A stretch of DNA of 64,000 bases from Timema cristinae (Eukaryota > Arthropoda > Insecta > Phasmatodea > Timematidae): contig JBCFYV010002255.1 of assembly GCA_039000515.1 (NCBI GenBank), positions 47,154,812 to 47,218,811 on the forward strand, in the 5' to 3' direction. Shown here in pieces: positions 1 through 11,041 of this stretch; within the stretch, counting starts at the first letter, position 1; each line of letters begins with the position of its first letter. A program made the translations under genes and the position numbers. Under the pieces are notes generated by a model. That model had not been told where the DNA came from. It did no database searches and was given only the letters and a program-made list of their open reading frames with translations.

Positions 1-136
1 TTTTGAAAAAAAAAAAGTTAAATGATGGAAATAACAGTTTTTAAATTAGAAATAACACTTATCAAACACAATTTAAAAAACAAGAACACTCAAATACAAA
101 TCTAACAATTAAAATGGTTTAAAAACTGATGTCTGG

Positions 137-292
137 AAGCACATTTAATGCCAGGCCACCACCGTGGTTCGGATTTCATGCTAAACTGTATAGGTCCTCC
201 ATTTCAGCTCACAATCACCCTACTATTACACATTAGCGTAAGTGTGTATAACGCGAATGGGTAGTAAGATGCCGTGCTAATAATAATAATTT
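137..292 (+). mobile_element. tRNA-derived SINE (family C) tail fragment
   Basis: The 3' part (about 238-292: gtgtataacgcgaatgggta, then a gtagtaag-type stretch and taa repeats) matches the tails of the SINE copies near 49430-49690 and 60366-60595. It splits the hAT-like element: the flanks near 120-136 and 293 are adjacent in the uninterrupted copy. The tRNA-like head is not clear here. Confidence 0.5.
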
Positions 293-354
293 AAGGACAT
301 AAAAATTACACTAACAATTATAAAACAAAGTTAATAAAATGAATAATTGCAAGA

Positions 355-780
355 TGGCTTGGAAATGTATAACAAGACAGTGTAGAAACACTGTACAGTG
401 ATGTAAAGTAAGTGATAGTGAAGGAAGTCAACCTGAAAGGATGTTAGGTTAGGCCTAGGTATAAACAAACACACTTCTCTCTTCATGTCTTCTTAAACTT
501 TTACACTTCTTCAAAGCTAACACAGTTACACATTAATTTAAATTTTCAAGAATATTAATTTTTCATTGATATCTTTTCATATGAAAAATAAATATTTCCG
601 AAAATTCAAAACAATGTGAAACTGTGGAAGTTTGAAAAATTTGGAAGTGTAAATGTAAGAAGAAATAGAGAAGTGTGTTTGTTTATACCTAGGCCTAACC
701 TAACTATCCTTTCAGGTTGGCTTCTTTCACTATCACTTTACATTAATGTAGAGTGTTTCTACACTGTTTTGGTTTTCCAA
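355..780. repeat. long inverted repeat (foldback module)
   Basis: The left arm (about 365-560) and right arm (about 575-775) are imperfect reverse complements folding around 565-572. The arms carry the cctaacctaactatccttt block and the tagaaacactg/cagtgtttcta block. The same palindromic module sits at 40755-41370 and, partly, at 29740-30030. The short open frame inside it (616-846) is a by-product of the repeat and not a gene. Confidence 0.8.
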
Positions 781-1258
781 GATATGCTCAGTAACTTAAT
801 TTACCCTATAAGAAAACATAATAATCATAAACAATTAGAAATTTGAAGTGTTTTGTATTTTGTTTACTATTCCTTAGTGTATTTGTGCATTATCACATCT
901 TCTGTTCCATTTACATTCCTTTATGCACAGTTGCACATGCACATTGTTAGACATTATTTTATTGATAAATTGACTTCAATTTAGTTTTTAATGCTTATAA
1001 AAGTTGATGCTGATATTTTAAAATTAAAAATAATATTTCTAGCAAACAATATGAAATATTAAGTGCTTTTTAATATATATATGGCTAAGTTTGGTAAAAT
1101 ATGTATTTCAATAAATAATATTAACTTTGATTTTGAACAGGTTAACCAAAATAATTTTATAACTAAATAGTAACTAAACCAAAGCTAGTTTTGTGACTAA
1201 ATGCATTAATTATTGGAGTTTTAAATATCTTAAGTTTGAAAACGTTTGATTTAAGATA

Positions 1259-2580
1259 CGAGGCGTGTTTTTTAAGTAAGTACCGTTTTGAAATTTGGCC
1301 GCTGCAGCGCTGCGACTGCCGTTCTGCGCATGCGCGTAGAGTACCTCCATCTATTGGTTAGCCACAGACGCCATTACTGAAGTATTCGACCGTGTTTACC
1401 TCTGTTTGTGAGTATTTAAAATGACTCAGTCAATTGAAAATCCCGCCGACTGTGAAATACGCTCTATTATTCGTTTTATTCATGCTAAGGATGTGAAAGC
1501 GGCTGAAATTCATCGGCAGATCAATGAAGTGTATGGAGAAAACATTATGAGCGAAGGAATGGTAAGAAGATGGGTTAGAGCATTTAAAGATGGCCGCACG
1601 AATGTGCATGATGAGGAAAGAAGTGGGCGACCTTCTGTCATTACTGAAGACTTGGTGCAGAAAGTTGATGGAAAAGTTCGAGAGAGCAGACGCTTTACGA
1701 TTTCATCTTTATCTAATGAGTTTCCTCAAGTTTCAAGAAGTGTTCTTTATGGAATTGTGACAGAACACTTAAATTATCGTAAGTTGTGCTCACGCTGGGT
1801 ACCGAAAATGTTGACTGAGGTGCACAAAACCAAACGTTTAGCCAGTGCGTTGACTTTCCTTGAGCAATACAGTGATTTTGGTGATGACTTTTTAACACAG
1901 GTGACGAAACATGGGTGGCTCATGTTACGCCGGAATCGAAACAACAATCCATGGAATGGCGGCATTCAACATCACCAAAGAAAGTGAAGTTCAAGCAAAC
2001 AATTTCAGCCCGAAAAATCATGTGTACTGTGTTTTGGGATAGGAAGTGGGTGTTGCTCGTGGATTTTTTGCCTCGTGGTGACACAATAAATTCTGAGACT
2101 TATTGTGAGACCTTAACTAAACTGCGCCGTGCAATCCAAAACAAAAGGCGAGGCATGCTGAGTAAGGGGATTGTTTTGCTTCATGACAATGCCCGTCCAT
2201 ATGTGGCTAATCGTACCCAAGATCTCATCGCATCATTTGGCTGGAAACAACTTGATCACCTTCCGTACAGTCCCAATCTAGCACCTAGTGACTACCACTT
2301 GTTCCTGCATTTAAAAAAGCATCTTGGTGGTCAGCGCCACGATGATGATGACCTCAAAACGGCCGTGTTGCTGTGGTTATCAAATCAGGCGGCAGATTTC
2401 TATGAGGATGGAATTCAAAAGCTGGTTGTACGATACGACAAATGCCTTAATATTGGTGGAAATTATGTTGAAAAGTAGTATAGTAAAGTATAGGCTTTCA
2501 CGTAAAAATAAAATTGATTAAAAAGTACACTTGGTGTGTTTTTAATTTCAAAACGGTACTTACTTAAAAAACACGCCTCT
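1259..2580 (+). mobile_element. mariner-family transposon with 36-bp terminal inverted repeats
   Basis: The termini 1259-1294 and 2545-2580 are reverse complements over 36 bp except for the outermost base. The left end abuts a TA at 1257-1258; the right TA is lost. The element carries one transposase gene with a single frameshift. The empty site is recognisable near 40190-40215 of the second hAT-like copy, so this is an insertion into an older repeat. Length (1.32 kb) and terminal repeat length fit mariner. Confidence 0.93.
1421..2478 (+). pseudogene. mariner transposase, one frameshift
   Basis: It codes for a cut-and-paste DD34D transposase. The N-terminal part (1421-1885) has the paired helix-turn-helix region (RSIIRFIHAKDVKAAEIHRQ, then the RSGRPS linker). 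The catalytic part is in another frame: GDETW near 1902-1916, HDNARPY near 2182, and APSDYHLF near 2282. There are 34 residues between the second and third aspartates, as in mariner. The frame changes near 1886-1896 at a run of five Ts; one missing T would explain it. Otherwise both halves are open, giving about 350 residues, the normal size. The break may be a mutation or a homopolymer sequencing error. The start ATG follows the 5' untranslated region at 1295-1420. Confidence 0.9.
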
Positions 2581-3194
2581 TTTTTTTGATTTTACATTTT
2601 TAGTTTAACATAAATTATTATTTTAAAAAGGGACCCAGTCAAAATGGTAAAAAGAATCATTCAATTACTTAGTAATCTTGTTGACTTTTTTTTTTCATTG
2701 CATTGTCATGGCAAAACAAATGAACAACTTCAATCAAGTATAATTCAAAGTGGACGACAATATTGATCAAATTTAACGGTCAAAAGTGGTTTTAAAGCTC
2801 TATTACATTATTAATGTGAAAATGGAAATTAATTTTAACAATTTGTTAAGTAACCAAATGAGTTGTAAGTTGGAAATGCTGATATTAACTCAATTAAACA
2901 GACTATCCTTACTATTGCGTTTTAAAATTTTATTATTAAGTACATCAAGTAGAAGCTCAAAAATGATGAGCCTACAAAACTTTCGATCTCGAGCTTAATC
3001 GACAAGCTCGAGTTTGAGTTTGAAATATGAGTACTTGCAGAGCCCTAGTAACTACTAACTACTACTTTTCACACATGGTTTTAGACTTTTTGCTATAGTC
3101 CATTGGTTACTTTAATAAATACTCAATCACCTATTTAATTTTTGCTATAAAAATTATTATTAAATTTCAACTCTGTTTTACATATTATGTAACA

Positions 3195-4810
3195 CAGTGG
3201 ATTCCGGTTAGTTGACACATCGAACTCGGTCACGTTGGCCCAATTAAACAAAATCTAAATGATCAAAATACTTATTTAAAAATTCTATAACTAAAGCGAA
3301 AACAAAACAAAATGTACTTATTTAAAATGAATATAAAGTACATACTTGTATGTTTCAAGTAAGGGTTACACATTATTTAAGAGTTCTTTCTTTGAAAAGA
3401 ATTATCAGGTTTAGCCTGACGTGTTTTATGTATAGACTGCACCTGTACAAAGTCAGCACAGGTATCTAGTGCTGATAAAGGGTTGCCTTTGTTGCCTTCC
3501 TGCTTGAAGTAGCATCTCGATTCAGTAAAATATTTCCTTACATCCTGGTTAGTCATTCACTTAGTTGTATCATTATCATCATTTTCCTGTTCTTCTGTGC
3601 TCACTGAGTGTTTTGCCGCAATTTATTCAATAATTGTATCCTCACACACTTCATTTTCATCATGGCATTTTAGGTTATCGTCAATGTTTAAAAAATCTTC
3701 ACAATTTTGGACTTGTTATAGTTCTAGAGGCATTTCATTGTCTGTATATATAACTACATGTGAATCACAATTAGTCGTGAAACCACATTTAGCAAAACAA
3801 TTATTAAATTGTTTTGCTGCTTATTCCTAGTTAGCAGCTTTTAACAGTGAAACATTTGAACTAACCTCTATTGCATTTGAAGATGATGTCAGCAAATTTT
3901 CCTCAATCGCTTCAAGGATATGATTAACCAGCTTTCCACGATAATACGTCTTCAAATTTTTTATAATTCCCGAGTCCATAGGCTGTATCAGGGATGTGGT
4001 GTTAGGAGGTAAAAATTCCAGTTCAATATTTTTTAAACTATCTACATGAGGGTGTGCCTACAGTTGTCCATTATCAACAGGTTGCAGTTCCACGTCCCAG
4101 TTCATTAGCCATTGTGTAAAAATATATGTGGTCATCCACGCCTTCTTGTGTGCGTAGTATCAAACTGGTAAATTGCTTATTGTAAGCCCCTTGAAACAAC
4201 GAGGTTTAGCACTCTGACCATTAACCAAAAGTTTAGTTTATTACTTCTTGACATGTTTGAGCAGAATAACACAATTACATGATCCATCGCTTTCTTTGAA
4301 CCAGACAGTGCTATGTGCTTATAGCTCAGGGATCCATCCAGTGTAGCACGATAATACAGGCCTGTTTCATCGGCGTTGTAAATGTCATCTGTTCTACATT
4401 TTTTAAGCAACTCTGATAGTTTTTCAGATTTCCATTGGTCAGCGCTCGTAGCATGGCGTGTTTTTTTTTTTGTTTTTTTTGTAACTGTTATGTCTTCACT
4501 TCCATTGAGACAACCAACCAACCAACCAACCAACCAACCAACCAACCATCCATTGCTTTGAAATTTACATGACCTAACTTCTTGGCCAACTCGTCTGACT
4601 TGGTTTTTAGCATAGGACCACTCACACGCACAGCTCGTTTAGTTACAATGGAAAACCATTGATTTAAAGCATCATCAACATTTGGATTTTTGCCTAGCCT
4701 CTTTCGCTTATGAGATGTTTAATTTAAACCATTCACAATATCCACTTTTCTCTAAGTTTTTCTGGTTGTTCTAACAGTCGTGAAATCATAGATTTTGGCA
4801 TCTTAATTAA
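3195..4810 (-). mobile_element. decayed Tigger/pogo-type transposon
   Basis: Read on the minus strand, pieces of a pogo-superfamily transposase appear in order. A short N-terminal DNA-binding piece lies at about 4803-4740. A CENP-B-type helix-turn-helix (KRLGKNPNVDDALNQWF) lies at about 4720-4560. The DDE core start (NADETGLYYRATLDGSLSYK) lies near 4395-4310, and the distal block ([20 protein letters not shown]) near 4010-3950. Stops and shifts separate them, and an (aacc)n run at 4507-4546 interrupts the coding sequence. The start at 3195 (cagtggattccggttagttg) resembles a Tigger terminal repeat; I did not find the opposite end. Confidence 0.8.
4507..4546. repeat. (aacc)n microsatellite
   Basis: About ten tandem aacc tetramers lie inside the Tigger coding remnant, translating on the minus strand as repeated GWLV. 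This is an expansion within a dead gene. Confidence 0.9.
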
Positions 4811-4854
4811 TTACATCATACAAGGTAAAATCTAAGATTAGCAGCCTCACTATA

Positions 4855-4882
4855 TTTATCTATCTATCTATCTATCTATCTA
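4855..4882. repeat. (tatc)n microsatellite
   Basis: Tandem tatc tetramers, about seven copies. Confidence 0.9.
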
Positions 4883-5877
4883 ACAATTAACTAATGAACA
4901 TAATCAAAGTGTGTTTTAACTACATAAAGCACTGTAATCCCCTCTCTCTTCTCCTTGCCGCCTGCCGTGTTGCCAAGGTTGTAAACTACCCAACTTCACA
5001 CAGGTCAAGAAATGGTTGTAAATATTAGGGCTATGGTTTGCTGCCCTGTGATTGGGCACCAATTAAGATGTTCTCGTCCCGCGATGGGTGCCGATTATGG
5101 ATATACTGTTTAGTTAGCTGATATTTGGCCCGTGATCGAGCACTAATTGAGATGATACAGATTTATAATGAGATAGTGCCCTGTGGTTGAGCACTATCTT
5201 ATAACGATATTGGGTTTTACGGTGGTCCATTGTGAGTATGTCTTATTGCGCACTTGCCACCGGTTACTTGATCTGATTATTCTTATAATTAATCTTATTA
5301 AATAAACAAGACTTTTAATGTTGCACACGATTTATTTATTTATGTGATTACACCTTCGGTATTGAAAATGTGATATTATATAATACAGTTTATGTTAAAA
5401 TGGTTTTTCTGTGATATTATATGTTCCGTGTTCTGAGTACCATGTGTTATGCTGATTTATGTTATTGATTTAACGAGCCACATAATGAATCAAACTGTGT
5501 TATTGCTACTTAATATTACCGAGCTCTCTATTGACTCAAACGCACGAGGCTTATATTATATGACCTACCCCTTGCCTTTTGGACCCCTTGTCACCGGTGT
5601 TGAAACTAACTAATAGAAAGAGTCCTGGTGACAGATGTTGTGAATGCTGGCTTCCTATTGGGTAGAGGGGGCCAGAGAGTCACAAGATTGTGTGACTCTC
5701 CATGGATGAAGCATTAAAAGATATTTTATATACAGTTTATTGAAGAAAAATACCTTAATCCATAACTTTTTTTAATATATGAGAGGGTCCAAAACAGTAT
5801 CATTACAAGTGTAAAAAAAAAAACCTTCTAGAATCTTAAATGTTATATATTTTAACACCTCATGAAGGCTTTCTATA
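4883..5877. other. non-coding stretch, no gene seen
   Basis: No supported gene. It holds a hairpin at about 5182-5212 with a 9-bp stem (agatagtgc/gcactatct) and two related sequences at 5045-5160 with gggcacc/ggtgcc and gagcac motifs. These may be a decayed repeat of unknown type. Confidence 0.5.
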
Positions 5878-6650
5878 ATTCATTCATGACCTAAGTTTAC
5901 CTGGATGACAGCTCGAAATGTTTCTAGAAGTAATCCCTAATATATCACTACGCCAACAGTTGACATCCATCACTTTGGATCACTGTAATGAAAACAGATG
6001 GTAATATATTAATGTGATAGTTAACAACAGTAATTTAGGCCAATATTATTTATATATTTATTTGAAGTCGAACACAAAGTTTATTTATAGTTTTATTCCC
6101 CTTAAAAAAATATTAACACCACTTTCACAAAAACTTCTAACGAACATAGCTTCAAAATGGCGACTGATGAATCTAAACCATATAATTGAAAATAAGGGTA
6201 AACAAGTTTTTTACAATGATGCAGACACACAGTTGATGATACTATTTTATTCAGTTAAATATTTCAAAATACGATAAAATAACCATAAAATCATTTATTG
6301 TATGTAAAAAAATGACAACAATTTTCTCTTTTCTAAGTAAATACGATGACTGTATTAAAAGATATTGATGTGTGCACTATATCACACAAAATCAGTAACG
6401 TTCAAAAACAAAAAATAAGTACTTTTAATTATGTTTAAAATATTGTTTCGAGTTGGATAAAAAGAAATTATTTAAAAAATGAAATAGTATGAGAAAACTT
6501 AAGTTTGTGTTATTTTAAATGTAATATATAACAGGTAACTAAAGATCTTTAACAAAACAATGGTCTTTTACAAGTGTTGGCAACCCAAAACCTAAACATA
6601 TGATTTTCGAACTGTTATCCAGGTAAAAACCTATTGTGAACAGACTTAAG
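5878..6650. mobile_element. inverted-repeat element B, copy 1
   Basis: The left end (about 5882-5920, containing acctggatgacagctcgaaa) and right end (about 6600-6648, containing tatccaggtaaaaaccta) are inverted repeats of each other. A second copy is split at 13990-14407 and 20622-20836 by an LTR insertion. Both copies share a short frame with the words ASKWR and FYSVKY, but it is not conserved enough to call a gene. Confidence 0.65.
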
Positions 6651-6950
6651 GTTTGAAACACCTTATATACTCTTTAGGTCCAAACCCCCTTAAAGATGAT
6701 TTAGGTTTTTACCCCTTAAATATTATTTAAGTATGAAACACCTTAAATGTTCCCTAGGTGTGTTACCCTTTAAATATTCTCTATTTTTGAAACCTCCTTG
6801 AAACTTCTGTTTAAAGCCCTGTTTAATGTTTTCTAGAATAAATCCTCCTTAAAGGTTCTTTGTTTAACAACCCTGTGATCTCTAGTCTGTTTGGTTGCTA
6901 ACATGAGACAGGATGAGGCTCATAAATAGTTGACCTTGGCAAGCTACTTC

Positions 6951-6991
6951 CCCCCCCCCCCCCCCTTCATTTCTATGCCACAAAAGATGGT

Positions 6992-7062
<71 letters not shown>
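6951..7062. repeat. poly-C run followed by (ct)n microsatellite
   Basis: About 15 C residues at 6951-6965, then an uninterrupted ct dinucleotide run from about 6995 to 7062. Confidence 0.95.
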
Positions 7063-7573
7063 ACTGTTGATAGACATTGACTCTGAGCTTCCCAACTTGT
7101 TTAGCTCACCACAGGCAACCCTCCAAGTTTGATACAGAACAAAGAAGATGGCTGTCTCCAATAGAGATTGAGCCAGTGGTACTTGCTGAAATTAGTGGGC
7201 TGTATTTTCCGTCCAAACCAACCGCTTGCCAGGGAAGGGTCTTTACCGCCCGAGATTCTCTTCTCGGAATAAATATTAAATTTCCGACAAGACATTTTCC
7301 CAAGGGTTAGGTTTACACTTCCACAGTGATGAATTAATGTCTGGGGACGGTATGGTGTGCCTGTCCTAGTCCTGAGCTATATTATAAGGCATATGAAGCT
7401 ACACCAGGTCTAGCATGGCCTTTACAATGAAAAGAACAACACTGTATTATGTTATTGTGTCAAAAGATTCCTCAGTTAAATCTCAAATGTAAAAAACCTC
7501 CCTGTTGGGTTTTATCTGACTTGTTGTATTTTGGACATTCTTTCTCAGTTGATTAACACTTTTCTCTTTTCAG
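7063..7573. other. intron sequence with a SINE fragment
   Basis: Bases 7077-7310 are GC-richer than their surroundings and open on both strands, but I recognise no protein and no splice context. Bases 7310-7425 match the 3' body of SINE family B (cacagtgatgaattaatg, tgcctgtcctag, ttataaggcatatgaagcta). The polypyrimidine tract before exon 1 closes the stretch. Confidence 0.5.
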
Positions 7574-7698
7574 CTGTTGAGAAAGCTCTGCTATTCCTGG
7601 ACAAAGATGAACTTCCCCCGCATTGGGACAGAGACTTGCTGTTTGGGCTGGACGACAGCAGCGGTAACAGCGACAGCGATGCAGGCTTTGATTCCGAT
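7574..7698 (+). CDS. Arid4: Arid4 homologue, exon 1 of those in window
   Basis: ARID4A/B proteins are chromatin adaptors of the Sin3-HDAC corepressor. This exon encodes about 42 residues: VEKALLFLDKDELPPHWDRD, then an acidic serine/aspartate tail. This matches the segment between the RBB1NT region and the ARID domain of ARID4 proteins. The acceptor is ttttcag (7567-7573). Two bases complete a codon begun in an upstream exon, so the gene starts outside this window or in an unseen exon. The donor is gat|gtcagt, phase 0. No Tudor or RBB1NT exon was recognised at 1-7573. Confidence 0.85.
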
Positions 7699-7805
7699 GT
7701 CAGTCCTCATTACTCACATTTTTCAAATAATTAAATATTATTATGAATCAAATAGTCAAAGCTATTCTATTTCTTAGTGTTACTGCTTTAACTACATCCA
7801 GATAT
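7699..7805 (+). other. Arid4: start of intron 1
   Basis: The intron begins with gtcagt, a weak but legal GT donor. The text from about 7750 resembles the flank of SINE A at 22250-22300, so the SINE family consensus may extend this far. Confidence 0.5.
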
Positions 7806-7947
7806 CATATTTTGTAAATTGAAAAATTACACCAGGGTACAGGAATCGAACCCGGGACCTTTAGCTTAGTATGCCAATACTCTAACCACTGAGCTATCCA
7901 GGCTTGATACCCATGTCCAGACGTCATTTTTCAATTTACAGAATATA
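7806..7947 (-). mobile_element. tRNA-derived SINE A with inverted-repeat arms
   Basis: The minus strand from 7902 to 7833 reads like a tRNA gene head: tggatagctcagtggttaga is the A box and ggttcgattcc the B box of a pol III promoter. The core is framed by gtaaattgaaaaat (7814-7827) and its reverse complement atttttcaatttac (7924-7938). Related copies lie at 22283-22400 and 60925-61035, with fragments at 31313-31345 and 62755-62800. A functional tRNA is unlikely because the same arms and body recur. Confidence 0.8.
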
Positions 7948-8339
7948 ACATTAAATATTAATTTGGACATCAAGTCAGTTTTTTTAAATATATGACTGCA
8001 AATTTTAGTTTGTTAAATAGAATAAGCGTGAAGTACTAGACACATTCAGGTTGGCACCCAAGAATGAGAGATTTTGAAACAGTCATTTCAAGGTGAAAGT
8101 GTGTTGTGACAGCTTGTACCTTCCTCACTATGCCATTTAGTTGACATGGATCAATGGCTCGATTGGTAACGTGCATTTGCCATGAAATTGTTTTATAAAG
8201 TTATCTGCAAAGTGAGAATTTTGGCTTTACTTCAATCTTCCTTGTAATGATCCACTACCTTTAGCTCATGCAATCAAAACATGAGTTGATAAATTTGAAG
8301 CAATGGGCTCTACTCTTAAAAATAATCCATTAGGTGGAA

Positions 8340-9060
8340 ACAGTTCAGTTAGAACACCAGAAAATATTGAAACTGTCAAGAGTCATTATAACGCAAAGCT
8401 TGACACGTTCTTCACAGTGACATGCATTATTCTTAAAAATATCTTGTCATACTTTGAGTAGAATATTGAACAAGAATTTAAATTGCAATCCATATAAGAT
8501 TCAATAGCCCAAGAATTAAAACACAATGATTTTGCAGGTAGAGTAAATTCCTATAAACAAATGTTAACTAAAATGAAAGTAGATGAAAATTTTATTGGGA
8601 ATCTTTGTATGTCCGATGAAGCTCTTTTTCACTAAGATGGTTTTGTGTACAAGCAAGAAGAAAACCGTTGTCAACTACACCAGAGACCTTTACAAAATGT
8701 TGTGGATGACCCTTTGGTAATTGTAACCTTTTGATTAAAAAGACTGTAAAGGTGTCCTGTACACTGGTCCACTTATTTTCAACAAGACAGCAAGAACGAT
8801 GGCTGTTTGGGAACCACATCATCTCCAGGATTGGCGATATTTCTTGGCCTGGTTGTGACTTCTAAGAGCAAAGTGTTTTCTCGTGGTCCTCTGAGTGTTG
8901 AGGAAATGAAAGTAAGGATTCGTATGGTAATCGATGGCATATTTGTTGAAATACTAAAAGCTGTTATGGGAAACTTATGTGCGATAATGTAAGAATATCT
9001 GCGTAGAAGAGGTGGCCGTCTTCAGGATGTCATCTTCAAGAAGTGACTTTATTTCATAGC
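8340..9060 (+). pseudogene. decayed IS630/Tc1-type DDE transposase remnant
   Basis: Words typical of an insect DDE transposase family occur in order but in several frames. MSDEALFH appears near 8611, followed by DGFVYK. FQQDS appears near 8778, then GDISWP near 8833 and SKVFSRGPLS near 8863. A C-terminal helix with VMGNLCAIM, LRRRGGRLQDVIF ends near 9045. Stops and shifts separate the blocks. In intact relatives FQQDG and the following block hold catalytic acids. It is a molecular fossil in intron 1 of Arid4. Confidence 0.7.
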
Positions 9061-9863
9061 CATAAATGGCATGCCTTTTGCTTTATTAAAACACTTTTTC
9101 TTGGGTTTTTTTAAAATTAAATTATTCTAATGATATTTTAAAATGTGTCATTTGTGGGCACCAACCTGTACATACAGTCAAATACTTGGAAACCATTTAA
9201 CAGTTCTCTTCTTATTAAGGGAGCATGTTTGTCATGTACTTACAAAAACCAGAAATTAAATGTTCTGAATTATAAAATGTCCCTTGGGATTGTTCTTACT
9301 TTTTTTATATATATATATTTGTATTTCTGTATCTCCTTTTTAATCTATAACCATAGGTGTTTTGGGGGTCCCTACAAACTTGTACACGAACTATTCTTTC
9401 ACTTACAATCTTACTGGGGTAATTTGTCATAAGCCAATTTAAAAATAAAAATTCTAAATTACAAATAATCTTTTGTGACATTAGCTTTGTAAGCTTTTAA
9501 GGTACTCTGATTTCCTGTCAGGACATTATATTCAGTTGCACCCATTTTATTTGGGACATAGTATATTTTTGAACAAATCAGCTGTGCCTATGCCCAGCTT
9601 CAGGTACTAAGAGCAGATTGGGGGTGTGAGGTGTGATGGATGAGGTAGACAGTCCATCCTGTAAGCAAACATCATCACTCCTCTCTTCCCATTACAGCCC
9701 AATCCCCTAAGCTAGGTTTTATTCGATCTTGTTCTATAAAGTACGGGTATTTGGCTCTAACGGTCATCTTTCTACAAGAGGCAACCATTACCTCTTTGTC
9801 ACTGACTGGAATATGGCTAGGTAGTACTAAAACATTCCTATATGGTACCATTTTGTTTTGTAG
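9061..9863. other. intron 1 remainder
   Basis: AT-rich sequence with no supported gene. Short open frames at 9145-9432 and 9751-10032 show no recognisable product; the second overlaps exon 2 in another frame. Confidence 0.5.
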
Positions 9864-10001
9864 AGTTCTGATGATGAGCCTCGAGAAGAAAAAGACCACT
9901 TTGTTGCCCAGTTGTACAAGTTCATGGACGACAGAGGGACACCAATCAATAAGGGCCCCACAATTGGTTCCAGGGATGTGGACCTCTACAAACTATTTAA
10001 G
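9864..10001 (+). CDS. Arid4: Arid4 homologue, exon 2 (start of ARID domain)
   Basis: Forty-six codons, phase 0 on both sides. It begins [13 protein letters not shown] and continues into the first ARID helices and loop ([20 protein letters not shown], then [11 protein letters not shown]). ARID domains bind AT-rich DNA through a helix-turn-helix. The acceptor is ttttgtag (9863). The donor is aag|gcaagt, so intron 2 is a GC-AG intron: the exon must end at 10001 because exon 3 continues in phase 0 with VVHKLGGYNRV. The intron is 10,987 bp and packed with transposons. Confidence 0.93.
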
Positions 10002-11041
10002 GCAAGTGAGCTCTAGTTCATATGTCAGTTAATATTGTAGGCCTTTTACTAAACTCTTACAACAAACATCACTATCAATACTCCTTTGTGTCATAGTTTG
10101 ACAACATTATCTAAACTATTAATATTTTGCTGAAGGCATCAAAATAGATCTAATAACTCATAGTACTATTAAACAAATGCCATTTATCACTCATGTACTA
10201 TATTTAATATTGTTTTATTACATTTTGTGTATGAAACAAAGAGCATTGAGCAAAACAATTGGTAATAATTAAAATGATAGAGTATAAATAAAAGTAAAAA
10301 CACCAACACATATTTACACACACTCCAGTATTTCAATGCTATTATAGCATCTTCCCAGGAAGTAGTAGTAATTAGACTGAACAGAATGTTGTATTCAGTG
10401 ATGCAAACTTGACTTGTGGAGATGAAATTCCCTGAATGTTTCTCTATTACTCTATGGAAGGTAGGCTACACCAGCACCACCTGTCGCTATCAATTTTCAT
10501 GGTGAAAGCAGCCGGACCTTTTTTTAAAATACTTAGGACTACCTTTTTTCTGGTTTGTGGGCTAAAGCTTTGCTCATCGCTGAGGGGTCGAACTTGATGT
10601 TGTGCTTTGTGAGCCATGCAGCGTATTCTTCTTTCCTCCAACTCTTTGTGGGCAGTTTCTCCACCTGTAACAATATAGTTAAGGCAATAATAAATAAGTG
10701 ATGTCTTTAATAAATGTATTTGTAGGTGTAGAAAGGGTTATTAAAACTGCATCTTAAATTGAAGATAAGTGACAACATGTAAATATATATTTATAAATAT
10801 TTAATGAGGGTGTATTAAAAATAAGTTTATAGTGTTATGACACACCTGAACTGAATGATATGGAGCATTATCCATCACAATGACAGAAGGTTCTTCAAGA
10901 GAGGGAAGCAGTTGGTCTCTCATCCACGTCTCGAAGTTGTCGCCGTTCATCTCCCCAAGGTAGTCTCCAGTTGACCTCCCCGAAACCCTCCCTGCCGCCA
11001 GCATGTAGAACAATGAGCCTCTTCCCATCACCCGGTGAACG

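Larger units (their letters stand above)
1..3047 (-). mobile_element. hAT-like non-autonomous element, inverted copy, nested insertions
   Basis: This stretch is the reverse complement of the element at 39808-41771, with recognisable matches from about 100 to 3047. The terminus at 3041-3047 (agcccta) mirrors the tagggct start of the other copy. The left end lies outside the window. Two later insertions interrupt it: a SINE tail at about 137-292, between sequence that is contiguous near 41430-41475 in the other copy, and a mariner at 1259-2580. It includes a long inverted repeat (355-780). No transposase is visible, so it is non-autonomous. The hAT assignment rests on the 8-bp target duplication of the other copy. 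Confidence 0.75.

Noticed and set aside
616..846. 76-codon frame and its relative at 41193-41423
   Set aside because: Both come from the right arm of the foldback module; similarity reflects repeat copies, not protein constraint.
7077..7310. Upstream Arid4 exon
   Set aside because: Open on both strands and GC-richer, but no Tudor or RBB1NT motif and no convincing acceptor/donor pair.
7833..7902. Functional tRNA gene
   Set aside because: The A and B boxes are clear, but the same unit with identical arms recurs at two other places and cloverleaf stems are not preserved; it is a SINE.
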